64,000 bases of DNA from SVTX01 sp045612105 (GTDB lineage Bacteria; Bacillota; Clostridia; Oscillospirales; CAG-272): NCBI GenBank assembly GCA_045612105.1, contig JAZKYL010000153.1, forward strand, positions 15,987 to 79,986, given 5' to 3'. A program made the position numbers and the translations under genes. A model generated the notes under the pieces. The model saw only the letters and a program-made list of their open reading frames with translations, ran no database searches and was not told the origin of the DNA. Below, piece by piece: positions 1 to 9,096 of the stretch; the stretch's first letter is position 1; each line of letters begins with the position of its first letter.

Positions 1-443
1 TCGGGCAATCTATGGAGTGACGAGGTTCCAAGCACGAAATCAACGTAAGGGTAGCTGTGCTTGATGGTTTCCTTGCGGTGCTCCTGAGTTACCATGCAAC
101 CGCAAACACCGATAAGCATTTCGGGCTTTGCCGCCTTTAGGTGCTTATACTGACCAACTATGGAAAGCGCCTTTTGCTCGGCGTGCTCGCGTACCGCGCA
201 GGTGTTGACCATAATCAGATCCGCTTCCTCGGGGGTATAACAAATTTCATAGCCCATGGAACGGCACATTCCCGCAATTTTTTCACTGTCAGCCTCATTC
301 TGTTGGCAACCGAAGGTCTGAACGAAAGCCTTCAAAGGCTTTCCGCTCTCCTCGGCTTTGGCAAGAATTATTGCGCGCACCAGGTCTCTGTATTCATTTT
401 GCTTTTGCATCTCATTTTCGGGCAAAATTCTGTATTCTTTCAT
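1..443 (-). CDS. miaB: MiaB, tRNA 2-methylthio-N6-isopentenyladenosine synthase (N-terminal part)
   Basis: N-terminal 147 codons of a methylthiotransferase that adds the 2-methylthio group to i6A37 of tRNAs reading UNN codons; the rest lies left of the window. The UPF0004 domain is readable: FVQTFGCQQNEADSEKIAG holds the first cluster cysteine, VNTCAVREHAEQKA the second, and GVCGCM the third. These three cysteines hold the auxiliary 4Fe-4S cluster; the radical-SAM part is outside. The GCQQNEADSE and NTCAVRE wording favours MiaB over its relatives MtaB and RimO. The ATG at 443 follows a purine-rich GAGAGA. A separate paralogue (MtaB) lies at 31754. Confidence 0.93.
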   Translation of the reverse strand, partial: MKEYRILPENEMQKQNEYRDLVRAIILAKAEESGKPLKAFVQTFGCQQNEADSEKIAGMCRSMGYEICYTPEEADLIMVNTCAVREHAEQKALSIVGQYKHLKAAKPEMLIGVCGCMVTQEHRKETIKHSYPYVDFVLGTSSLHRLP

Positions 444-483
444 ATATTCTCTCTCAAATAAGCATAATTATAGATAATATATT

Positions 484-512
484 ATTATATAATAAAAATA
501 CGAAAATGTCAA
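484..512 (-). promoter_or_regulatory. sigma-A promoter of miaB
   Basis: On the minus strand TTGACA (512-507) and TATAAT (489-484) are separated by exactly 17 bp, about 40 bp before the miaB start. Both hexamers are perfect consensus. Confidence 0.8.
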
Positions 513-536
513 GGGGGTTGGGGTGATTTTGTCGTA

Positions 537-562
537 GTAAAAAAAGCCCGCCAAGCGGGCTT
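537..562 (-). terminator. Rho-independent terminator after the DUF3592-like gene
   Basis: An 8-bp GC-rich stem (AAGCCCGC / GCGGGCTT) with a CAA loop at 544-562. On the minus strand it is followed by a run of T, so it ends leftward transcription coming from 1086. Confidence 0.85.
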
Positions 563-615
563 AAAAATATTCTTTTTACGTAACTATTTGATAATTAATA
601 ACAATAACCAAAAAG

Positions 616-1086
616 CTAAATAATCAACACAAATCCAATAACCACGCATAATACTATTACCAGCAACACAACAAAAGAAATAACGATATATTCATCTCCG
701 GACACGGTCAGCCTTTGATTTTTTAACACGGTCTTTATATATGCTCTTTGCGGTTTTTTTGTTTGATAAACAACATCAACAACCGCTGGCAAATCTCCTT
801 TTTTCGCGGGAAGTCCGCTATCAATCAAATATTCTTTTCCGTCAACTCGGTATACGTAAACAAACTTCAAATAATTTTTAACAATTGTTTTGCTAAAAAA
901 ATGTCTTCCAAGAACTGCATTTTTTATGTGTTCTTGTCTTCTCAAAACACCCTTACACTTTTTGCACTTGTCAGGATTTCGAAAATCCATACCCGTTTTA
1001 AACAAATAAAACCATAAAGCGAAAAATCCTAAACCCATCAATAAAACTACGCAACCAATTATCTTTTCTGCAAGTATCTCATCCAT
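616..1086 (-). CDS. Small two-helix membrane protein, DUF3592-like
   Basis: A 156-residue protein with one hydrophobic helix near the N-terminus (about residues 9-30) and another at the C-terminus (about 131-155), enclosing a soluble segment. That segment begins with a CKKCKG cysteine pair and contains a beta-rich stretch (YVYRVDGKEYLIDS) of the kind seen in DUF3592 proteins. The second cysteine of a possible zinc knuckle pair is not evident. No good Shine-Dalgarno precedes the ATG at 1086. It lies 36 bp downstream of folD and may be read from the same transcript. Function is unknown; the DUF3592 assignment is by pattern only. Confidence 0.6.
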   Translation of the reverse strand: MDEILAEKIIGCVVLLMGLGFFALWFYLFKTGMDFRNPDKCKKCKGVLRRQEHIKNAVLGRHFFSKTIVKNYLKFVYVYRVDGKEYLIDSGLPAKKGDLPAVVDVVYQTKKPQRAYIKTVLKNQRLTVSGDEYIVISFVVLLVIVLCVVIGFVLII

Positions 1087-1122
1087 AATTTCACAAATAA
1101 TTACATCTATAACGCAGATTGA

Positions 1123-1980
1123 TTATCTTTCCCCTCTGGCGATACTTGCCGCGGTGAGGGTGTTTTTAAGAAGCATTGTGATAGTCATAGGACCTACGCC
1201 GCCTGGGACGGGGGTGATATAGGATGCCTTGGGCTCGACCTCAGCGAAGCATACGTCGCCGCAAAGCTTGCCGTCGGCCTTGCGATTGATTCCAACGTCA
1301 ACCACAACGGCTCCCTCCTTGACCATATCGCCCTTAACGAATTCGGGCTTACCGATAGATGCAACGAGAATGTCGGCTTCACGGCAGATCTCGGCAAGAT
1401 TCTGAGTTCTGCTGTGGCAAATAGTCACCGTACCGTTAGCGTGGAGCAAGAGCATCGCCATAGGCTTGCCCACGATATTGGAGCGACCGATAACCACGCA
1501 CTTTTTGCCGCAAACGTCGATTCCGCTCTTTTCGAGCAATACCATAACGCCTGCAGGTGTGCAAGGAAGAAGATCGTGATTTCCGATCATTATTTTTCCC
1601 ACGTTATAAGGGTGGAATGCGTCAACGTCCTTTTCGGGTCTGATCTTCAGAAGCACCTCGGTTTCATTGAGATGCTTGGGGAGAGGCAGCTGAACGAGAA
1701 TTCCGTGAATTTTGTCGTCGTTATTAAGTCTTTCAACCAGCGCGATAAGCTCCTCTTGCGTTGTGCTTTCGGGCAGCTCGTAGCTCTCGGAATAAAATCC
1801 GACCTCCTCACATCCCTTTTTCTTATTTCTTACGTAAACCTGAGATGCGGGATCATTTCCAACAATAATTACCGCAAGACCGGGCGCGGAATCATACTTT
1901 TTCTTGAACTCGACCACCTCTGCGGCAATCTCTTCTCTTACCTGCTTGGAAATAGCCTTTCCGTCAATTATCTGTGCCAT
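1123..1980 (-). CDS. folD: FolD, methylene-THF dehydrogenase / methenyl-THF cyclohydrolase
   Basis: A bifunctional cytosolic enzyme interconverting 5,10-methylene-THF and 10-formyl-THF with NADP, feeding purine and formyl-Met synthesis. It is full length at 285 residues. The substrate segment YVRNKKKGCEEVGF carries the catalytic lysine, followed by HGILVQLPLP and the Rossmann-type GRSNIVGKPMAMLL; it ends with TPVPGGVGPMTITMLLKNT. I chose the ATG at 1980, which sits about 7 nt after AAGGAAG, over the ATG at 1986, which is too close to it. The 5' end overlaps the 3' end of lgt by 17 bp, so translation is probably coupled. Confidence 0.95.
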   Translation of the reverse strand: MAQIIDGKAISKQVREEIAAEVVEFKKKYDSAPGLAVIIVGNDPASQVYVRNKKKGCEEVGFYSESYELPESTTQEELIALVERLNNDDKIHGILVQLPLPKHLNETEVLLKIRPEKDVDAFHPYNVGKIMIGNHDLLPCTPAGVMVLLEKSGIDVCGKKCVVIGRSNIVGKPMAMLLLHANGTVTICHSRTQNLAEICREADILVASIGKPEFVKGDMVKEGAVVVDVGINRKADGKLCGDVCFAEVEPKASYITPVPGGVGPMTITMLLKNTLTAASIARGER

Positions 1981-3022
1981 TTTCATCTTCCTTTCGGTTA
2001 TTATCTGTATTTTCTTCTACGACGCTCTCTTCGGTGACGTTTTCGGTATTCGTTTCATTTTCTTCTGTTTTCTCTTCGGTCTTTTCTACTTTTTTAGCGA
2101 AAAATACGGGATTTTCTACAAGCGAGGGCTTGAGAAGCTTTGCAAAGCCTGCAAGCTCGGTGTCTCCCTCAAGCTTTTTCGAATAGATAAGTCCCCAAAT
2201 AAGCAGACCGCCAAAAACCAAGAAGCACAAAAATCCTACCACCTGTGATATACGGAAAGGTCCCACGTAGAGACTATCGGTACGAAGTGCCTCAATGAAC
2301 ATTCTGCCAAATCCATACCAGGAAAGGTACATGCAAGCTATCTGACCATTGAATTTTTTCTTTTTATAGAAGATATTAATCAAAATAAAGCCCGTTATAT
2401 TCCAAAGCGACTCATAGAGGAAGGTGGGGTGAACGTAGACCATATTGTAGGTATGAAAATCGGACACGGTATTGCTTGAAATCAGTCCCATTCGCATAAA
2501 ATACAGAGGACTTCCGGGGCTTACAAGACCGCCGAAAGCTTCTCCGTTGAAGAAGTTGCCCCATCTGCCCATAGCCTGAGCGATCATTACACCGGGGCCG
2601 ATCATATCAAGCAGCTTCAAAGTATTCATCTTCTTTACTCTCGTTACAATGACGATACCGAGAATACCACCGATGATACCGCCGTATATGGCAAGTCCGC
2701 CGCCGCGCACGTTGAAAACGTTCTTTATAAACTGCAAAAAATCAAATGGCTCGGGGATATACATATCAAGCGAGGTCAAAACGTAATAAAGTCTTGCTCC
2801 GATAACACCAAGAATTACGGTCCAAATACCGATATCCAAAATATCGTCAAGCTTTATGCTCTCGTACTTGCCGCGGAAAATTGCGTAAAGAAACGCGAAA
2901 ACTATACCGCAGGTAATAATTACACCGTACCAATATACCGGGAAATCTCCAATGGTAAAGGCAACGTTATCGAGCTGAAACTCGCCGATACCAAGCCCGG
3001 GAAAAGCAACTAAGTTTTTCAT
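1964..3022 (-). CDS. lgt: Lgt, prolipoprotein diacylglyceryl transferase
   Basis: An integral membrane enzyme that moves diacylglycerol from phosphatidylglycerol to the lipobox cysteine of prelipoproteins. Several hydrophobic segments are visible, along with the family signature around IAQAMGRWGNFFNGEAFGG, which holds the essential RWGNFFN motif, plus HPTFLYESLWN and GFGRMFIEALRTDS. The C-terminal tail beyond about residue 300 is Glu/Asn-rich, low complexity and unusually long. The ATG at 3022 is preceded by AAGGAGC with 8-nt spacing; an upstream ATG at 3076 lies inside the previous gene. It works together with the lipoproteins and the Lnt homologue found elsewhere in the window. Confidence 0.95.
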   Translation of the reverse strand: MKNLVAFPGLGIGEFQLDNVAFTIGDFPVYWYGVIITCGIVFAFLYAIFRGKYESIKLDDILDIGIWTVILGVIGARLYYVLTSLDMYIPEPFDFLQFIKNVFNVRGGGLAIYGGIIGGILGIVIVTRVKKMNTLKLLDMIGPGVMIAQAMGRWGNFFNGEAFGGLVSPGSPLYFMRMGLISSNTVSDFHTYNMVYVHPTFLYESLWNITGFILINIFYKKKKFNGQIACMYLSWYGFGRMFIEALRTDSLYVGPFRISQVVGFLCFLVFGGLLIWGLIYSKKLEGDTELAGFAKLLKPSLVENPVFFAKKVEKTEEKTEENETNTENVTEESVVEENTDNNRKEDENGTDN

Positions 3023-3039
3023 AATAATCCGCTCCTTAA

Positions 3040-4323
3040 TTATTCTTCGGGTTTTACTACAGAAAGGACGAAACACTCGTCAGAGAAGGTCTTTTCAAGC
3101 AATTCTTCCACGTATTCAAAGGTGATGCTGCCGATAATATCCGGATAATCAAAAAGACCTATCTTATCGTAAGCGTAGCTTGTGAGGGCAAAAGCTATAT
3201 CCTCGGTAGAGTCAAAATCGGACACGTAAGAAGAATAAAGACATTTCTTTTCCCTCTCAAAATCGGCTCTGTCGAGTCGATTTTTGCGACAATATGCGAT
3301 ATGTTCCTTAATTTTAGCTAACAATAGCTCCGGGTTATCGCTCTCGCCCGAGATCATAACGTATGCCGTCTTAGGACTTGCAGAATATCCGCTGTCAAAT
3401 CCGGGAGAGACTATGCCTTGCTCCAACATATCAAGATAAAACTCACCCGCCTCGGAAAGCATCATATGTAGAAGAATATTCATTCCCTCGGTCTTTTTGT
3501 ATCTATCAATGGGTGACTGAGGAATATCCGTGTCCTTGACTCCTATACAGAAAAGCGGCTTGCCTACGGGCATTTTCTTATCGACGTAAGGAATTCTTGC
3601 TTCACGCGGCTCCTCAAAGCCAACAAATTTTGATCTGAACTCTCTTTTTTCGGTTCCAATCTCACGATCGACGATCTCAATCGTCTCCTCTACGGTAATA
3701 TTACCGCAAAGGCAAAGTACCATATTTTCGGGGGTGTAAAAATCACTACAACAGAGATAAAGTACCTCGGGAGTTATTCCCCCGATCGAATCCTCGCTGC
3801 CGCATATCTCATTCTTGACGGGGTTTTCAAAATACATCGCGTCAAGCATATTCATATAGCAACGGTCGTATGGGTCGTCCATACAGCCTCTTATCTCTTC
3901 TGCGATGATGCCGATCTCTTTTTTAACGGTTTCCTTTGTGAAATAAGGATGGGTCACGAAATAAAGCAGGTGGCTGACCGCTTCTTTTACGTTTTCCGTA
4001 GCAGAGAAAAGATATGCTGTGCGCTCGTTGGAGGTATAGGCATTATCATATGCTCCAAGGGCTGAAAAAACGTCGTCTGCGTTACTTCCGTCTTCATTTT
4101 CAAAGAGCTTATGCTCAAGAAAATGAGCGCAACCCTGAGGTAATACTACCCTCTCGTTTCCAAAGTCATATTCGATAGCATTTCCACCGAAGTTGACGGA
4201 AAAAACACCGTACGTAGTGGTCATATTCTTTGGAAACACAAAGACAGTCAAGCCACTGTCGTGGTCGATCTTATAATAATGCTCGCCAAGAAGAGACGAC
4301 TCATATTTTTTGATCTCACTCAT
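3040..4323 (-). CDS. M16 family zinc peptidase, YmfH-like
   Basis: A 427-residue pitrilysin-family protein. The zinc-binding HxxEH motif is intact in CAHFLEHKLFENE (about residue 70), and the downstream glutamate region EIGIIAEEIRG is present, so this is the catalytically competent member of the pair. The start at 4323 gives an ATGAGTGA overlap of 8 bp with the gene before it and a GGAGGA ribosome site, implying coupled translation. Pairing of one active and one degenerate M16 protein is typical of the ymfF-ymfH arrangement in Bacillota. The substrate is unknown. The pair is followed directly by lgt. Confidence 0.88.
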   Translation of the reverse strand: MSEIKKYESSLLGEHYYKIDHDSGLTVFVFPKNMTTTYGVFSVNFGGNAIEYDFGNERVVLPQGCAHFLEHKLFENEDGSNADDVFSALGAYDNAYTSNERTAYLFSATENVKEAVSHLLYFVTHPYFTKETVKKEIGIIAEEIRGCMDDPYDRCYMNMLDAMYFENPVKNEICGSEDSIGGITPEVLYLCCSDFYTPENMVLCLCGNITVEETIEIVDREIGTEKREFRSKFVGFEEPREARIPYVDKKMPVGKPLFCIGVKDTDIPQSPIDRYKKTEGMNILLHMMLSEAGEFYLDMLEQGIVSPGFDSGYSASPKTAYVMISGESDNPELLLAKIKEHIAYCRKNRLDRADFEREKKCLYSSYVSDFDSTEDIAFALTSYAYDKIGLFDYPDIIGSITFEYVEELLEKTFSDECFVLSVVKPEE

Positions 4324-5638
4324 CGCACTCTTCCTCCTCTTCACCGTTTCCGCAAAGGAAATAGACGGTATCAAATCTGACCTTGTTTGCCACCGCAACG
4401 ATCTCTTCCTTCGTCACGTTATTTATTCTTACAACGACGTCCTCGGGACTTTCGTCAACGTCTGCCAGATATCTTCTGAATTTAAATGCCGCAATAGCAG
4501 CGGGACTGTCTGACGTCTGCATAACACTGGATATAAGGGTTCTTTTCGCTGTCTCGATATCTTCAGCAGTAAAATTACCCGCCTGCATCTCACGCAGCTG
4601 AGTCTCAATTTCCGTATAAGCCACGTCACGGTTCTCGGCTTTTATGCCACACGCGATCATAATTACACCCGTAGCCGAGCTGTACGACGAATAGCAATAA
4701 TAGCAAAGGCTTTTCCTCTCTCTTACGTTCATAAAGAGCTTTGCTACCGAAGAACCTCCGAATATCTCATTGAAAAGAACGGCGGCATAGCTTTCGGGAT
4801 CGCTCATAACGATACCGCTTGTGCAACCGATATTAAGTCTCGCCTGAGAGACGTTCATTGTCTCCTCAAGAGCTTTAATTTCTGCATCAGTATCTCTTAG
4901 AAAAGCGGTCTCTTTACCGAAAAGCTCACGTTTTTCTCTACCAAGAGCGGCAAATCTGTTTCCGATAAGCTCTGCTACCTCGCTTACATCGTCACTGCCC
5001 ACGTAGTAGCATTCAAGCACCGATTCCTTGAGGAAAACGTCAATATTATCCGAAACCTCGGTAAGGGTCATTTTTTCAAGCTGCTCCACGGTTCCTCGCG
5101 TGCTTATTCCCGCAGGATCGCCTTCTAACATAAGACTTGCACACTTTTCAGCGGCATAGGATTTCTGGTTATTTATTTTTGCCTTTATAGCGTCGATTGC
5201 AAGCCCTCTCTCACTCTCAAAATTGCTTTTTGAAAGCAGACCGTCCTCTCCTCTGAGCGGAGCAAACAATATTTCAAGAATTATCTCGCAAACGCCCTTA
5301 ACTATACTTTCCCTGTCGTCCGAAAATCTGAATCTGTCGCTCAGCATCTCGCAGGAAATCCTGAATATATGACGCGATCCAACCGAAACCGCGCGCCAGG
5401 TCACGGTGGCTCCGTAAAGCTCGTCAAGACGCTTATTTATCGCTACTACCGACGGATATTTTTCACATCCTCGCATCATAGTCGCCATCATCAGCGCCGT
5501 TTTAGGAGATCTTTCAGCATCCGCCGGCAAAATAAAATTAAACGACAAACGCGACATTTTGAATCTATCTGTTTTTACCGTATGAAAACGGAGAGCTGCA
5601 TCTGCTCTCTCTATAGTTTTTTCTATCATCTCTGACAT
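4316..5638 (-). CDS. M16 family protein lacking the zinc site, YmfF-like
   Basis: A 440-residue M16-fold protein. At the position where HxxEH is expected (after LMMATMMRGCEKYPS) no His-x-x-Glu-His is present, so it is probably the non-catalytic half of an M16 heterodimer with the next gene. The C-terminal half keeps M16 features such as FGGSSVAKLFMNVRERKSLCYY, the Arg/Tyr substrate-handling region. The ATG at 5638 follows GGGGGATAA. It is the first gene of a probable four-gene operon with ymfH, lgt and folD. Confidence 0.87.
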   Translation of the reverse strand: MSEMIEKTIERADAALRFHTVKTDRFKMSRLSFNFILPADAERSPKTALMMATMMRGCEKYPSVVAINKRLDELYGATVTWRAVSVGSRHIFRISCEMLSDRFRFSDDRESIVKGVCEIILEILFAPLRGEDGLLSKSNFESERGLAIDAIKAKINNQKSYAAEKCASLMLEGDPAGISTRGTVEQLEKMTLTEVSDNIDVFLKESVLECYYVGSDDVSEVAELIGNRFAALGREKRELFGKETAFLRDTDAEIKALEETMNVSQARLNIGCTSGIVMSDPESYAAVLFNEIFGGSSVAKLFMNVRERKSLCYYCYSSYSSATGVIMIACGIKAENRDVAYTEIETQLREMQAGNFTAEDIETAKRTLISSVMQTSDSPAAIAAFKFRRYLADVDESPEDVVVRINNVTKEEIVAVANKVRFDTVYFLCGNGEEEEECDE

Positions 5639-5770
5639 TTATCCCCCAAATACGGAGATAAAATCCTTTCAAATACATATTTAATATATTTTACACCATT
5701 TCCTCATTTTTTTCAAGTGGTATTTATAATTTAATCCTCATTTTATAAAAAGTTCTTGAAAAAATGGGGC

Positions 5771-5813
5771 GCGGGGGAGAAAAGTCTTCTTTCAAGAAGT
5801 TTTTCTCCCCCGC
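5771..5813 (-). terminator. Terminator-like hairpin after the mrp gene
   Basis: A 13-bp stem (GCGGGGGAGAAAA with TTTTCTCCCCCGC) containing a second small CTTCTT/AAGAAG stem in its loop. On the minus strand it is followed by CCCCATTTTTT, a weak T tract. Confidence 0.65.
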
Positions 5814-5819
5814 AAACGC

Positions 5820-6656
5820 TTATTTATTACATTTTTTAATTATCATATCAGCCGCCGCATCAAGATAATCGCACTGAATTCTCTCTACCGCGCCGCAATC
5901 GATGAACGCCGCAACCTCGGGATCGATCGGGAGCTTTGCAAGCAGGTCGTAGCCGAATTCGTTTGCAATATCATCGATATGACTTTCACCGAAGATCTTG
6001 ATCTCCTTGCCGCAATCGGGACACTTGATATAACTCATATTCTCAACGAGACCAAGCACAGGAATACTCATCATATCAGCCATATTCGCAGCCTTTTTAA
6101 CGATCATGGAAACCAGATCCTGAGGGCTGGAAACGATTATACAGCCGTCGATGGGAAGGCTCTGGAATACGGTCAGCGGAACGTCGCCCGTTCCGGGAGG
6201 GCAGTCGATAAGGAGATAATCAAGGTCGCCCCAAGCCGCATCCGTCCAGAACTGACGAACTGTTCCCGAGATGATCGAGCCTCTCCAAACTACGGGGTGA
6301 CTTTCGTCATCAAGCATAAGATTTACCGAAAGAATCTTGATACCCGTAGCAGTTTCGGGGGGAAGCATATTTCCCTCTCCGTCGCCGTCTACGTCGTCGT
6401 GCATTCCAAATGCCTTAGGAATAGAGGGACCTGTAATATCCGCATCAAGGATACCGACGCTGTATCCCTTTCTATTCAAATGAACTGCCAGCATCGAGGT
6501 GACGAGAGATTTACCGACTCCGCCCTTTCCGCTCATTACGGCAATTATGTGCTTTACGTTACTTTTTTTGTTGGGCTCGTCCTTGGGGATACCGCCGTTC
6601 TTGGACGGACAATTCAAGGAACACGAGGAACAATCATGAGTGCATCCTTCTGCCAT
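5820..6656 (-). CDS. Mrp/ApbC/NBP35-type P-loop ATPase, iron-sulfur cluster carrier
   Basis: A 278-residue cytosolic ATPase thought to carry or transfer Fe-S clusters to apoproteins. The N-terminus holds a cysteine cluster (CTHDCSSCSLNC) resembling the NBP35 ferredoxin-like motif. Next come the deviant Walker A, SGKGGVGKS, then DADITGPSIP and the switch region LIDCPPGTGD. The family CxxC appears in SYIKCPDCG, preceded by GLVENM. A typical N-terminal DUF59 domain is absent, and the Cys-rich leader replaces it, as in archaeal-type and many clostridial homologues. It is monocistronic, with its own terminator-like hairpin. Confidence 0.92.
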   Translation of the reverse strand: MAEGCTHDCSSCSLNCPSKNGGIPKDEPNKKSNVKHIIAVMSGKGGVGKSLVTSMLAVHLNRKGYSVGILDADITGPSIPKAFGMHDDVDGDGEGNMLPPETATGIKILSVNLMLDDESHPVVWRGSIISGTVRQFWTDAAWGDLDYLLIDCPPGTGDVPLTVFQSLPIDGCIIVSSPQDLVSMIVKKAANMADMMSIPVLGLVENMSYIKCPDCGKEIKIFGESHIDDIANEFGYDLLAKLPIDPEVAAFIDCGAVERIQCDYLDAAADMIIKKCNK

Positions 6657-6749
6657 TTTAAACCTCCGAATTTATATAAAGATAATTTTTACCAAAGGAT
6701 ATTATACAACATTATTCGCAAAAAAGCAATAGCATTTTCGGAAAAAGAA

Positions 6750-6793
6750 AAAAATAAAAAGGAATCTCTCACGGAGACTCCCTTTTATTTTTG
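6750..6793 (-). terminator. Terminator after rpmF
   Basis: A long imperfect hairpin with stem AAATAAAAGG-GTCTCC against GGAATCTC-CCTTTTATTT around a CAC-type loop. The A/T-rich flanks give a T tract on the minus strand. Confidence 0.65.
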
Positions 6794-6805
6794 CTTTTGT
6801 GTCAA

Positions 6806-6997
6806 TTAAGCCTCTTTTACGTTGAGAACCTTCTTGCCGTTGTAGAAGCCGCAAACCTTGCATACGCAGTGGGGCTTGAGCATCTCGGAGCAAGCGGGGT
6901 TGGAGCACTTAACAAGTCCGGGCATAGTAAGCTTGGAGTTGTTGCTTCTTCTCTTATCTCTGCGTGCTTTGGACACTTTTCTCTTCGGTACTGCCAT
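6806..6997 (-). CDS. rpmF: 50S ribosomal protein L32
   Basis: A 63-residue protein of normal L32 length, starting MAVPKRKVSKARRDKRRSN as in bacterial L32. It has the zinc-ribbon cysteines C..C (CSNPAC) and C..C (CVCKVC). It lies 74 bp after yceD in the conserved yceD-rpmF pair. The ribosome site is GAGGAGG before the ATG. Confidence 0.97.
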   Translation of the reverse strand: MAVPKRKVSKARRDKRRSNNSKLTMPGLVKCSNPACSEMLKPHCVCKVCGFYNGKKVLNVKEA

Positions 6998-7071
6998 TGT
7001 GAAACCTCCTCTCGAAAACGCTTTCCGCGTTCCCGATTATAATAAAATTATTTTTTACTGTTTATGAGCGT

Positions 7072-7590
7072 TTAAGTCTCGTCTTCCTTGTTCAGCAGTT
7101 GTGCTAAAACCGCAAGTCTGGGATCGATCTCCTTCTTTGGGCAACCGCAGTCACCATCCTTGAGAGATTTACCGCACTTGGGGCAGAGTCCGGGGCAATC
7201 CTCTGAGCAAAGGATCTTACGGGGGAAATCAAGCAAGAGCGCTTCGGAAAGCTGCTCATCGATATCGAGACGACCGTTTTCAACGATAACGTACTCGTCA
7301 ACGTTGTCCTCGATCTGTTCCTCGGTAAGGGTTCCCTCGTCGGCGACCACTCTTTCGAAATCAAGCACAAATTCGCCCGTGACGGTATCGAGACACCTGT
7401 CGCACTCGGTCTCATACGCAAGCTGAGCCTGAGCCTTCAGTTGCATATAACCTGCACTGTTGGTTATCTCACCCGAAACGTGCGCGTCGTCCTTGAAGCT
7501 GACTCTGTCCATAGGAATGGGTTCAAGCTTGTAATCAAAGGTTATTCGGTTTTTCTCTCCTCTGAGGAGAGGTCCTACGTCCAATATCAT
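7072..7590 (-). CDS. yceD: YceD / DUF177 family protein
   Basis: A 172-residue DUF177 protein. The family is genetically tied to 23S rRNA/ribosome accumulation and almost always sits upstream of rpmF, as here. Visible features are the central ECDRCLDTV motif and a C-terminal cysteine-rich region (CSEDCPGLCPKCG...CGCPKKE), likely zinc binding, ending in the DPRLAVLAQLL segment common to the family. The start at 7590 (MILDVGPLL) follows an AGGGTGG ribosome site. An ATG further upstream would extend the protein by a non-conserved 24 residues. Confidence 0.92.
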   Translation of the reverse strand: MILDVGPLLRGEKNRITFDYKLEPIPMDRVSFKDDAHVSGEITNSAGYMQLKAQAQLAYETECDRCLDTVTGEFVLDFERVVADEGTLTEEQIEDNVDEYVIVENGRLDIDEQLSEALLLDFPRKILCSEDCPGLCPKCGKSLKDGDCGCPKKEIDPRLAVLAQLLNKEDET

Positions 7591-7633
7591 ACAAAAACCA
7601 CCCTTCTTCAAGACATAAAACGCGACTTTAATT

Positions 7634-7662
7634 ATTATACATAATAAAATGCGATTTGTCAA
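7634..7662 (-). promoter_or_regulatory. sigma-A promoter of yceD-rpmF
   Basis: On the minus strand TTGACA (7662-7657) and TATAAT (7639-7634) have a 17-bp spacer, and the start codon follows about 44 bp later. Confidence 0.8.
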
Positions 7663-7719
7663 GAGTTTTTTTCATTTTTTAGAGGGATTTTTTACAAAAT
7701 TCAAAAAAATTCTTTTTTC

Positions 7720-7748
7720 TTGACAGAACGTAGCAAAAATGTTATACT
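7720..7748 (+). promoter_or_regulatory. sigma-A promoter of tmcAL
   Basis: TTGACA (7720-7725), a 17-bp spacer and TATACT (7743-7748), about 37 bp before the ATG at 7786. Confidence 0.8.
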
Positions 7749-7785
7749 ATATATTGTTAAACAAGTATTCAAGAAAGGAGAGCTT

Positions 7786-8994
7786 ATGAAAACCGTAGGC
7801 ATCGTATGCGAATACAACCCTTTTCACATGGGTCACAAGCGGCAATTTGATCTTTTGCGCGAGAGCGGCGCGGAGACGATAATCTGCGCAATGAGCGGTA
7901 ATTTTTCCGAGCGCGGTGAGTTGACAGTTGCCGACAAATACACCCGTGCCGAATCTGCCGTAAAATGCGGCGCGGATATAGTCGTTGAGCTTCCCTTTCC
8001 CTTTTCTTCCTTTTCCGCAGAAGGATTTGCTAGGTCGGGCGTTCACATTTTGTCAAACCTAGGTTGTGACACGCTGTCCTTCGGAAGCGAGTGCGCAGAC
8101 AAAGAGCTTTTGATGCGCGCGGCTGACATTGTTTTGTCGGAGAACTTTGTTCGAGCTTACACCGAAGCCTACAAAAACCAAGGGGCGGCAAAGTCCTATT
8201 TCGACCTGCTCACATCGCATCTCGGAGAGGATACATCTCTCTTATCCAATGACATTTTAGCGATTTCCTACATCGCCGCTATCAAGCGTGAGAATTTGAA
8301 ACTTGAAGTTTTCCCCATCAGGCGTGAGGGGGCGGCGTATACCGAAAATCAACTTGGCGACGATTACCCCAGTGCAACTGCCATCCGCCAAGCGGTCAAA
8401 AATTCTTCCGAGGAATTTTTCTCATTATCGGACAAGTATCTGCCGGGTGAGGCTCTTGAAACCCTTCAAAACGCTCAAAAAGCCGGACTTGCGCCTGTAT
8501 TTACCAACAATATCGGCTCAGATATATTGAGCTTCTTCAAGCTGATGTCCCCCGATGATATTATTGCAAGGGCGATCAAAAAATCAGGCGGCGGCACGAC
8601 TGTTGCCGAGGACGGTTGCGGACTTGTGGAAAGACTTTGCAACTGCGCGAAAAAATCCAAAAGCTTCGATGCTTTTATCGATAGCGCATACAATTCCAGA
8701 TATACCGATGCGAGAGTCAACCGTGTAATGCTCTTTTCCCTGATTGGAGTATCGGACATTTTTGCAAAAGCTGTTCCCGAGTACGCAATTTTGCTTGGGG
8801 CAAGTGAAAAGGGTCGGAAGTACCTTTCAGAGATCAGAAAAACACCGGGATTCCCCATAATAACAAAACCTGCTGACGCTCCCGCGGGAGTTTTGACGGA
8901 TATTCTGCAACTTTCCGATTCACTTTACGCATCTGCAATGCCAAAGGGCATAAATTTCGACTTTTTTATAAAAAAACACCCTTTTATGGGATAA
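7786..8994 (+). CDS. tmcAL: TmcAL, tRNA(Met) cytidine acetate ligase (YlbM)
   Basis: A 402-residue ATP-dependent enzyme that activates acetate and acetylates C34 of elongator tRNA-Met. The N-terminal nucleotidyltransferase fold shows GIVCEYNPFHMGHKRQ with its HxGH-type motif, followed by AMSGNFSERGE and the FGSEC segment. The C-terminal part carries RVNRVMLFSLIGV and tRNA-contacting basic residues. The start at 7786 is chosen because AAAGGAGAGCTT precedes it and the HxGH motif then sits at the normal distance. An upstream TTG-start extension is rejected. It is monocistronic, transcribed away from yceD. Confidence 0.94.
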   Translation: MKTVGIVCEYNPFHMGHKRQFDLLRESGAETIICAMSGNFSERGELTVADKYTRAESAVKCGADIVVELPFPFSSFSAEGFARSGVHILSNLGCDTLSFGSECADKELLMRAADIVLSENFVRAYTEAYKNQGAAKSYFDLLTSHLGEDTSLLSNDILAISYIAAIKRENLKLEVFPIRREGAAYTENQLGDDYPSATAIRQAVKNSSEEFFSLSDKYLPGEALETLQNAQKAGLAPVFTNNIGSDILSFFKLMSPDDIIARAIKKSGGGTTVAEDGCGLVERLCNCAKKSKSFDAFIDSAYNSRYTDARVNRVMLFSLIGVSDIFAKAVPEYAILLGASEKGRKYLSEIRKTPGFPIITKPADAPAGVLTDILQLSDSLYASAMPKGINFDFFIKKHPFMG

Positions 8995-9030
8995 AATTGT
9001 AAATTAAACGAAAACAATAAGATTTTTGTG

Positions 9031-9059
9031 TTGACTTACAGACTTTTATATGATATAAT
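9031..9059 (+). promoter_or_regulatory. sigma-A promoter of the 96-residue protein gene
   Basis: TTGACT (9031-9036), a 17-bp spacer and TATAAT (9054-9059). It gives a leader of roughly 60 nt. Confidence 0.75.
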
Positions 9060-9096
9060 TTGTTATTGATATATTTTCGCAAATTCAGAGAAAGGA